Assembly: GCA_002751075.1 (NCBI GenBank)
Contig: NAOQ01000416.1
Coordinates: forward strand, 35,136 to 66,465
Source: Ichthyophonus hoferi
Taxonomy: Eukaryota; Opisthokonta; Ichthyosporea; Ichthyophonida; Ichthyophonidae
Direction of reading: 5' to 3'
DNA length: 31,330 nucleotides
The notes under the pieces are model-generated. The model did not search any database, had not been told where the DNA came from, and was given only the letters and a program-made list of their open reading frames with translations. Position 1 is the stretch's first letter. Each line of letters starts with the position of its first letter. Position numbers and translations under genes: made by a program. Positions 22,501 to 31,330 of the stretch are shown piece after piece.

Positions 22501-25078
22501 ATCAATGTGCGTACTATCTAGAGGGGGCAGGATGGATAGTAATCAGTACGTTGAATATACATAGCAGGAGAAAGAGAACGATATATAGGCATGCTAATAA
22601 AGTGTGACATACCTCCAATGAGGACACGTGATCGCCTTGGCAAGCCAATGCCTGTTCGCACTCAGACACGTTAAGGAGATTATGGGAATTATTCAGACGA
22701 TAAAGCTCACCCACTAGGGCAGCGTGCTTGTGAACAGTCCCTATGTGAGTGGGTGTATGTATGTGTAGTATATGTATGCGTTTATGATCATATTATGCAG
22801 GGTTACACATATACCTATAAATGGGTATATTAATAGCTTGGTACTGCATAGACTCTAGATGAATTGAGTAAACAAAGGTTCTGAAAGATGGCAGCATGAA
22901 TATCATACATACATGCATATATATAAGACACTATAAATATACTGGAAAATAACTGGAGACGTTGGGTCAGAAGACGGAGGAATTGAAGAGATATAGAATA
23001 GAGAAAAAGGCAAAAAAGACAAGAAAAAAAAATACAACTATATAAGCAAACAATGACAATAACAACAACATACAACTAGGAACTACAATGAAATACCTGA
23101 CATCTGTCGGAACTGAGGGTAGTTATCAATAAAAGTTCTCATATCTGCTATGGTGTCAATCTTAGCCGTAGTCTTTTTCGTATCTTGAAACTTTTCTACC
23201 AAGTCCTTGATGGACATTCCTATATCGCCAAAGTTCATATACATGTTCTTTTGATAGAAGTCATCATTGGCCGACGATAGTACTACTTCCTGGGAATTAT
23301 AATTAATAGTCGTTTTAATGTGTTATCACCGGGTGGGGTGTAGGTGTTATGATACCGTATCTGTTAGATTGCAGATATATGGTGATTATATGCCCATATA
23401 TGAATACATACGCATGCCTATATATACATATACACATACACACATGGGGACAGACCGACGTATATATAAACATACATACATACATACATACACATGCATA
23501 TATACCTAGCTATCCCCTAACACATACCTTTAACTCTTTGCCTATATTAGGAACATCAGAGAGATCAACCCTCTGATTGGATATTCCCAATCGCTCATGG
23601 ACCATAGCCTGATAGGTCCACTGGTTAAGAAGGGGCGTCACGGGGTCATCGCAGCGATCAACAATCAGTAGGAGAGGGTTTACAGAAGGTCGGCGGAAAT
23701 CGAAGAGATTAGGCTCCTGCCGTATACTAGCCTGTGTAGAGTGTATATGTATGTATTGTGTGTGTATACAGGAATAGCATGATGTATATACTTGTACATG
23801 TGGGTTGGCATATGTCGGGCTGTGAGTAAAGGGAGCAGGGAGATGAGGTGTGTGCTATACAATGTGGTAGTTTAATCGAATAATTATATATTAATAGAAT
23901 AACATAATAGTATAGTAGTACAACCGTATAATAGCATAACAATAAACTAATATGACTATCTAATAGTACAATTACATAAAAATATAATAATATAACAGCA
24001 CAGTAATAAAATAATACAATAGTATAATATTAGAATAACACTAAAGCCTCCTGGTCGTATCTATACATATATTTTCCCTCCCACCTACCTCCACATCTCC
24101 AGCAAGCCTTTTACACAGGGGAGATTTTGATTGGTAACGTATCAGGGGGTTCTTCTTTAATGAGAGAAGCAAAGCTGTGATTCCCTGTAGTACACGTCGG
24201 TACATGCCTTCATCCCATACGTTGTGATGGGACCCAATGATATGTGGCATATTAAGTGACATGAGGTCTTGATTGGCTGCGTAGTAGTCACCATACAACT
24301 CCTGGGACCAATAGAATTAGATATATATATGCGAATATATACATATCAATATATATATATATAATACAAACAATACACACACTTACACTTACAAAATACA
24401 TTAACCAATTAGTTCTCTCACCTGAACCTCTTTTACAACCTCGCGCTCATCGGCGGCAGCCAATCTTTCCAGATCACTCGAGGACAAGACATTAGTAAAG
24501 ACTACGGGGAGAGAGATACGTCATTATAATGTCATGTGCTTCCTACAAATAGAAACCATTATATATAGAAATGAGAGATGATTGATAGATCACAACTGCT
24601 TCACCCAATTATTAATATTAAAGGGTGTAACGAGAACCAATCAATGACTGGTTCGTATGGCATGTCCAATAGGTAGTAAGTGGTGTACAGGACCCTCTTC
24701 TCTCCCCTCTCCCCTCTCCTACCTTTAATCCATATATCTAGATATATGGTAGTATAATAATATGCAGGGTAGTATGTCTATTTCGTTCTGCACATATTTT
24801 ATATATAAAAGTATATACGTAAATACCTGGGTATGTAGGCTTGCATGTTATAGTGTTACTGTAATGTATACATGTGCATATATATATTCTTGTAGCTCTA
24901 TTTGTGATCTTTGTCTATCTGGGCCTATAACTAGGCATGTTTTGGAAGAATCTACTAGGTGATAGAATGAAATAATAATAATAATGATAGTAATAATAAT
25001 AATAATAACAATAATAATAATAACAATAATAATAATAGTAATAGTAACAATAATAGTAACAATAATAGTAATAATAAC

Positions 25079-25112
<34 letters not shown>

Positions 25113-25846
25113 GTAATAGCAATAGTAAAAATGATAGAAATATTGATAATCGTAAATAATAACAATAAACATATCATACATAGATAATAGCTGCCATATT
25201 TGGGGTTTTTCAGCTCGTTAACCAATAGATTAACGTTCTCGTGTGTAGGCCGTACATACACCAATGCACTAAGATGCAGCATGAGCTCACGGTTTTGACT
25301 CTCTAGTCTATCTACCAGATATACCTCCTTTTGAAGAATCTCTGATTGAGTATATACCAGACTCACAATACCCGTCTGCAAAAGAGAAAGTTTTAATAGT
25401 AGGAAGAGAGAGAGAGCGAGGAAGAAACAAACAAACAATTATATGTAAGAATGCATAGATTAATCTTAATGTACAAAAGACTAAGTATAGACTTGTAAAT
25501 ATAAGCTTACAGATAAATACATGTATTTAAGTGTATAAAGATATACATACTTAGATTTAAAAAACACTTATTAAGGTATATATATGCATTCATCCGTAAA
25601 TGAACAACTACACACAGACATAAATCTACACACACACAACATTAATATAGGTATACATACCAATGCATAACTATACCTTATATGCTCAAATACTCTGTCC
25701 AACACATAAAAACTATACGCTAGCATATACATAAATACAGGCACAAATTACCTTACCGTTTCCTTGTCTAGCAACAAGACTTTCATCCCTGAGGCTTCAT
25801 TGATCACCTTGGTGAGATATTCCCTCACCGCCTTGTACACATTCAT
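19535..25846 (-). CDS. VPS45: VPS45, Sec1/Munc18-family SNARE regulator, 12 exons
   Basis: Binds the endosomal/trans-Golgi syntaxin (Tlg2/STX16) and controls SNARE-mediated fusion. Exons 5' to 3': 25757-25846, 25180-25375, 24422-24501, 24089-24301, 23528-23731, 23097-23289, 22613-22740, 22359-22517, 21838-21945, 20797-20915, 20104-20235, 19535-19586. All phases match; 557 aa against about 570 in human. Conserved stretches appear in family order: [74 protein letters not shown] (~aa 213-231), [90 protein letters not shown] block (K for the first R after splicing) and [11 protein letters not shown] at the C-terminus. The start equals the usual VPS45 start. Intact; no disrupted exon seen. Divergent to akirin. 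Confidence 0.96.
21109..21240. repeat. ACTAT pentamer array in VPS45 intron 9
   Basis: Repeats of CTATA with regular CTAGA/TTAGA and CTACA variants that form a loose higher-order period of about 25-35 bp. Confidence 0.85.
22148..22182. repeat. (GAGGGA)n microsatellite
   Basis: About six GAGGGA units in VPS45 intron 8; GA-rich on the plus strand, so a pyrimidine tract in the VPS45 transcript. Confidence 0.85.
23474..23492. repeat. (CATA)n microsatellite
   Basis: Short CATA run in VPS45 intron 5, close to exon 5. Confidence 0.75.
24969..25135. repeat. AAT/AGT/ACA trinucleotide array in VPS45 intron 2
   Basis: About 55 triplets, mostly AAT with AGT, AAC and ATG variants, 45 nt downstream of the exon 2 donor. 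It contains no stop in several frames on both strands and so creates long Ile- or Tyr-rich spurious open frames. Confidence 0.9.
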
Positions 25847-27016
25847 ATTACTAGGGGTTAGTGTTCAATAGTAATAGTAAATAGTAATATACTAATATAC
25901 TAATAGTAAAATAGTAAGAGTATAGTATTGCACAACCAAATCTTGATATATCTAAAAATATATAACGGCTAGAAAATTATTTATTTATTTGTTTATCGCG
26001 CATATTTATTATGATATTTTATACCAATCATTATCTGCATTTAAATCTTGATAGGACCTATACCGCAATCATTATTAGTCTTTAGTAAATTATGATACCT
26101 AGGGGTTTTTCTTTAAATTTAAAGCAAATTGAACGGATTTAAAGCGTACATAATTTTTGGTTCCTTAATTCCTCATTGTTAGTTTTTATTACAATCCAAT
26201 AGTCTATAGATATTACCAGTTAATTGATTCCGGACCAGTGATCTGTTTCTGGTATTCGGGGATTTTTTCTAAGGGAAAGAACCACGGATTTGAAAACTAG
26301 TCGTCCATGACTTCTCCTAATTAAAAGATCGTTCATTCAAATATGTTGATAGAATAATCTGTATGTTACAAACACACTTTCATTGTTTAGTTTATTTATG
26401 TTTAGAAGAATGGTGGCAAGGCACCCCACAATGAAGATAAAATACTACTTTCTTCTCCTCGTGTGATATCCTTATATAATTGTGTATAAGTATAAATAAA
26501 TAAAATAATACATCAATAAAGGCTATCATAGGGATTTAAGAAGAAACTGATTTTCTAAAACTTCTCAAGTAAAATAAAATGAACCAAAACCATCTACAGG
26601 TTTTAGCTCTAACTACCCTAGATTATTGCAAATTTTTAACCCAATAAAGTTCACTACTCCACTAACTAATATTACGGCCATATAGTTTACTATATTGGAC
26701 ACCCCTAGTATAGTGGCTCAAAACAGTCCTTCTGCAGCGTATAAAAACCATATCCTTTTCGTATAACATATGCATATAAATGTATGTACATGCTGTTTTG
26801 TATGTGTAATACATATTGGAGGGCGCCTTAACACATATATATATAATATAATACAACTTCAATAACACTTACTAAGAATATCAATATTGTAATTTAAGTA
26901 CAAACGTATATACCTTTTACTACATAAAAGCTAATCAAAGCCAACCTCTCACTTATAATTTATTCACTGTATTTATCAACATATTATTCATTCTTTTCAT
27001 AGGCAGTCCTGACATA
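25847..27016. promoter_or_regulatory. divergent VPS45-akirin spacer
   Basis: 1.17 kb separates the two start codons, which point away from each other, so both promoters must lie here. A CCAATCA box is present at about 26023. An AG at 27001-27002 after a pyrimidine-rich run (ATTCTTTTCATAG) could be the acceptor of an akirin 5' UTR intron. No coding sequence was recognised; no clear TATA element could be singled out in this AT-rich DNA. Confidence 0.5.
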
Positions 27017-28879
27017 ATGGCAACAAACATGAACACCAAACGAGGCCTTGAAGACAACCTGAACTCCTACAGAAGCACACAGCAAAGTGTTCTTCCTACT
27101 AAGCGCCATCGTCTGTCTACGCTTGAATCACCTCCAGCTCACCAAGGCCTCATACATAACACATCGGTTCACTCACGCTATGCTCCCAATCCAGACTCTG
27201 CTTTCAATATAATTATTCCACAAGGTAAGTCTTCGACACTTCCTTAACATTTATTTTTGGAAATAAAATTTTCATATAGGGTATTATCATTTCTACCACA
27301 TACCATTTATTACATTATTAGTTTTTTAGTTGCACAGCTTCCTCCACTCCAATACAGGTATAAAAATATATCTAATACCTAATAATCAAGAGAGAGAGAG
27401 AGAGAGAGAGAATTGTATTGTGTGATAGTCATAAATAGGTGTTACATTTTAGTTTTCCAACACCTTATTTACTAAGTAATATTATCTAAAGGATATTTTT
27501 GGTTTTAATTGTGGTTTTTGGAACATACTGTGGGAATGTGAAGATATGTCTGTGATGTTTTTACGTGTAATTTGAGTGTGGAAGGTTGTATATGTTGTTG
27601 TAAATGTAGGTCTACCTTTTGTTTTGTGCTATCCCTATGATTTTATAAGTTAGGCTAACTTTTATTATTTTATACTTTGAGACCATAGACAGAGTAAAGG
27701 GCGCAAATCGTTTTTAATTAATGATAATGATGATAGAAATGATGGTAGTGCTATAGTAGTGATAGTGGGGCTATAGTAATGATGATAGTAATAGGGAGAA
27801 GGAAAGACTGCAAGAGGCTATACACCTTATCCTCCATACACATGTTTCAAAAAATAAGTCTTGCGGGTCTGGTTCATATATATATAATAATCTCTAAATA
27901 TAAACATACTATTGTATAAGTATTTTCCTCAGGGGCCCACCTGAACAGTGATTAACATGCATTATTACTACAGAACCAACAGAGAATAATTTAGATAAAG
28001 GAATGTGTCGACAGGCACGTCAACGGGGACATGAGTATCTCAAGGCACAGGGAAAGGCGGGAACTATGGAGGACCCTCTCATGTTTTCATTGGATCAAGT
28101 CAAGGCTGTGGTTGCTAGGGCTGTTGACGAGAGAGAGGGGAAGTTGAGGACACGATTTGATGCCATTTTCCAGGAGAAACTGGAGGAGCAATACATGTCT
28201 TTCACTAAATTTAATGCATCAAATATTAAGAGGCAAATGCGCGAATCTCAATATGATTGTAAGTGTATTCTCAACTTTGGTGTATGTATTGTAGAAGGTG
28301 TGCGTCTATGTTTTTCCCCTATAACGATACACTGCTAACTGTCTGTAGTTGGTTTTCTGTTAACATTGTTCTTTTTCTCTTCTTCTCTGTTTTATTACTT
28401 TTATAACTGCATCTTAATAACTGCTCCCCACCTATCTACTTAACTAAAAATCAATTTATGTCTGTATACAAGAGAGTGATAAATTATTATTTAGAGTAGT
28501 TTATCATGCCAGTACAGTAAAGGTGACGCACACACGGTAGCCTAACTGTGTGCATTCTCTTTTTTTTTTTTTGATTGTATTATATATTTCTATGCTACAT
28601 TTTTAATTGATGCAGTTTTAATAATTTACGCTGCCCTTTTCTTCTCCTATTCTAAACCATATTGAATCCCTGTATGATGAGATGATCTGGCTAGAGATGA
28701 TCTGGCTACGTTGCGTTGATTAGTGGTATTATCACGACTTCTTTTCTCTATAATGTGTTAAGGGAGAATGCATTGAATGATTAGATGTTTTTTAGTGTTA
28801 TATTATAATGGTTCTATTTACTATAATCAAATCACTAAGTGAAATACTAACTGTGCTGTTTCACACAGATATGTGCTAA
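27017..28879 (+). CDS. akirin: akirin, nuclear transcription cofactor, 3 coding exons
   Basis: Small nuclear protein that bridges transcription factors with chromatin remodellers (innate immunity and myogenesis in other animals) and takes part in nuclear import of proteasomes. Exons 27017-27224, 27974-28258 and 28869-28879 join in phase 1 each time; 167 aa (vertebrate akirins are about 190-200). N-terminal KRGLEDNL is followed by the basic cluster PTKRHRL, the usual nuclear localisation signal (PKRRR in vertebrates), then a variable Ser/Pro region. The C-terminal half holds the diagnostic block: LMFSLDQVKAVVARAVDERE, KLEEQYMSFTKFNASNIKRQ (human LAEQYDAFVKFTHDQIMRR), ending YDYMC (human ASYVS). 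The last exon contributes only 11 coding nt (TAC-type Tyr codon completed, Met, Cys, stop at 28877-28879). Introns of 749 and 610 bp have GTAAGT donors. Start has ATAATGG context. Confidence 0.93.
27391..27410. repeat. (GA)n microsatellite
   Basis: Pure GA run in akirin intron 1. Confidence 0.9.
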
Positions 28880-31330
28880 GCCGTTCTATATCCTCCCTGG
28901 CTTCTCTGGACTACATTTATATATTTAAACAGAGTTAAAGCTGTCGATTTCAGCCTATGTAGTAATTATGCCACTCGTGTTCCGGAGGGCTGCCGACTAT
29001 TGCAAACAGATCGTTTAGGATAAAAACAGTATAGTTTTTATTCAGTATTACTACAAAATCAAGAGTCCCTAATTTGTCTCAGACAGAATATGATTATGCT
29101 TTTAAAATATAGCATTTCATACACAGAATACTTCTGAACCCACTATTAGTATTGATTGATGAGATGATTATAACTATAGTTATAGTCACTTTTCCTGTAT
29201 TGTTTTGTGGCTGCTATATTTGAAAAAGTTGTGGAAAGACAATAGAATTATTAACTAACAATTATGAAAAGATTGGCAATATATCTTTAACATGGATACT
29301 GCAGAGGCTGAGAGCAAATTGGAGCAGAAGTCTGCCTAGTTAGTTAACTCGTACTCTCTTTATAAATCAATATTGTATAATAAACTAGTAAGAGCATTTT
29401 TAATCGTGCTGTGTGGTTATGACTTTTCATGTTTTCATTTAATATCACTGTTTTCTTGGAAAGACGATCCTGTTTTTTAGTTTCTTTATACGTTAATTAA
29501 TATCTCTTGCAAATGTTTTTTTTTTTTTGTATTTGCTTTCATATACAGGATCTGCATAATACAAAGATATTGTTAATTACAGATTAAATCCACTAAATTA
29601 TTTGATTGGCCTCATGAAAGATTGAGATCGATAGCAGCATTGGTCTAATATGGATAGATGTATTGGTTATTAGAGATCATAGTGTGTTGTGGAGGCTTAA
29701 GGAAGTAGAGATGGTAAGGATGTTAAGGAACCACAGTTATTGTGGATCTCACGGGGTGATCTATTTTAAATTTTACTATATTATAATTCCATAACATTTC
29801 GTTATTACGATTCTCCTATTATATACAAATATAGAAATTGTTTACAGTGGTATTTTAGTGCGGGTTTGCCATACGTGATACTGCAAATTGGAATTGCAGT
29901 TGTTTTAGAACATTCATTTAGTATGTATGATGAGTTTTTCTTCCTAAAAAAATGCACAACTGCGAATCAAAATGCGCTGACAAGCAATCTTACCACATTA
30001 GAAATTGTATACTATTAAAAATAATCCGTAATATACTCATATTAAGACGATAGTATCCCGACAGAAATTTAGTAAATTGCAGCAGGAGACTTAAAACACA
30101 ATGGTAAAGTTCACTTTTCTTTGCATGAAAGTCCTATCAATAAATACACATCTAGTGTATGGCAGAGATAAATAAATCATGCAAGATAAACGGTAATGGT
30201 TAAAGTAAATATATAGCTAACAATATTAAACTCCTTCGACTTTGACTGGCAATCATCTGCCATGTAATTTCAAATGTAGACAAAGGGCTTCAATAAATGG
30301 GAGAATAAAATGCATGTTGCAAAAAGAAAATTATGAATATTGTAAATAAATAATTGCTTGAAGGGTTCCGTTGGTATCCCCTTACTTTTATATACATAAT
30401 AAAAATCTACAATATGAATATGATGTAATTAATAAACATCTCATAGACTACTAGTATATAGTAAATATATATTAAAGGACCGGTGCCAATGTAAAGTATG
30501 TATTAACATATTTACTTCCTTGATACCTCCGAACCTGTCTCCCCGTTATTGAATACAAAAATTGGTTAAGATAATTTTTTAAGTGTTAACAAGTTTGCTT
30601 GCCCATGCAGTTTCAAATATTTTCTTTACTTTTTTTATTTTGTTCTTTTTTAAAAAAACAATTTTCCATTGATACTTTTTTTTTCTTTAGTAGTTTATTT
30701 CCTAAAATATATATAATCCGAGTTCTTCCTATTCAAATAACTATATATATATATATATATATATATAACAACTGTGCCATATCATACTGTAGATTATAGT
30801 AGATTATAGTAGATTATAATAGACTATAGTTGATTATAATAGGTTATAGTAGATTATAATAGACTATGTTAGATTATAGTAAATTATAGCACAGTGTAGT
30901 AGATTATAGTAGATTATCAAATATTATAGTATGATTTAATAGATTATAGTGGATTATAGTAATTTGTTACAAGATCGCTAGCCATAGATGAATAACTAGA
31001 TCTGATTAAAACCCAGATTCTGATATAGGTCGATTTCTTTATTATAGTAACCAGTACATCAACAAGTTAACACAATACCCAAATAAGGATATAATAGTAC
31101 CTGATACATTTTTACATTCCTAATGGGTCTCTGTTGTCTTGAATGAATTCTGTTAGTCGATAAGAATATGTATGACTGGTTCCAATTAGATCATTGAATG
31201 GAAATGCGGGAGTTAGCCAAAAAAAATAGCACCTGCTTATATAACGGAGTATAAAAGAAAGCAAAAACTCGATAATAAAGCTCCGGAATTATTTCGCTCA
31301 TACTTTGAATTGATACTTGTAGCAAAACAC
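28880..31330. other. akirin 3' flank and right-hand spacer
   Basis: No gene recognised. An AATAAA at 29379-29384 could end an akirin transcript with a 0.5-kb 3' UTR. A 66-codon open frame at 30599-30799 is Phe/Ile-rich and random-looking. A (TA)n run at 30742-30766 and a 10-bp array follow. Confidence 0.55.
30787..30962. repeat. 10-bp AGATTATAGT tandem array
   Basis: About 17 units of AGATTATAGT with single-base variants (AGATTATAAT, AGACTATAGT, AGGTTATAGT), directly after a (TA)n run. Confidence 0.9.

Noticed and set aside
24848-25438. 196-codon minus-strand frame taken as one gene
   Set aside because: Composite of VPS45 intron 1 end, exon 2 and the trinucleotide array of intron 2; only 25180-25375 is coding.
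27338-27357. 20-nt micro-exon between AG and GT in akirin intron 1
   Set aside because: Length 20 would break the phase between akirin exons 1 and 2, which join perfectly without it.
1-31330. CRISPR arrays, bacterial operons, tRNA genes, viral or retroelement polyproteins
   Set aside because: Intron-split animal genes throughout; tandem arrays have no spacer structure, no tRNA B-box fold was found, and no reverse transcriptase, integrase or capsid motif was recognised.

Overview
The window is AT-rich (about two thirds A+T) nuclear DNA of an intron-rich animal. The genes are split by short GT-AG introns (mostly 100-900 bp), and every confidently recognised protein is a conserved eukaryotic or metazoan family. 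KAT14, an NCB5OR-type cytochrome b5, VPS45 and akirin in 26 kb, with small introns, many microsatellites and no vertebrate-type repeats, suggest a compact invertebrate genome. An early-branching animal such as a demosponge fits, but I cannot fix the species from sequence alone.

Layout. 1-3087: left flank, no supported gene; it holds one copy of a diverged dispersed repeat with a small open frame and a 132-bp inverted-repeat structure. 3088-13233, minus: KAT14 (ATAC-complex acetyltransferase subunit), 18 coding exons assembled here phase by phase, 867 codons, with a very long charged linker exon. 13234-14853: spacer with a 31-bp tandem repeat and the second, inverted copy of the dispersed repeat. 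14854-16741, minus: a 119-aa, four-exon protein that matches only the N-terminus plus cytochrome b5 domain of NCB5OR (CYB5R4); the reductase part is absent. 16742-19534: spacer with a degenerate 5S rRNA copy and a second fragment of it. 19535-25846, minus: VPS45 (Sec1/Munc18 family), 12 exons, 557 aa, apparently intact. 25847-27016: 1.17-kb divergent spacer. 27017-28879, plus: akirin, three coding exons, 167 aa. 28880-31330: akirin 3' flank and spacer, ending in a 10-bp tandem array.

The four genes do not form one pathway: chromatin acetylation (KAT14), microsomal redox (b5 protein), endosomal/Golgi membrane fusion (VPS45) and nuclear transcription cofactor/proteasome import (akirin). I see no new multi-gene system. 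The most unusual signals are the strong excess of the heptamer TGATTGG/CCAATCA on both strands and in both introns and exons, a 41-bp minisatellite that runs up to a KAT14 5' splice site, the b5-only NCB5OR relative, and the pair of diverged 0.4-kb repeats. Exon models were built by eye from splice consensus, reading-frame phase and remembered family sequences; no alignment program or transcript data were available.
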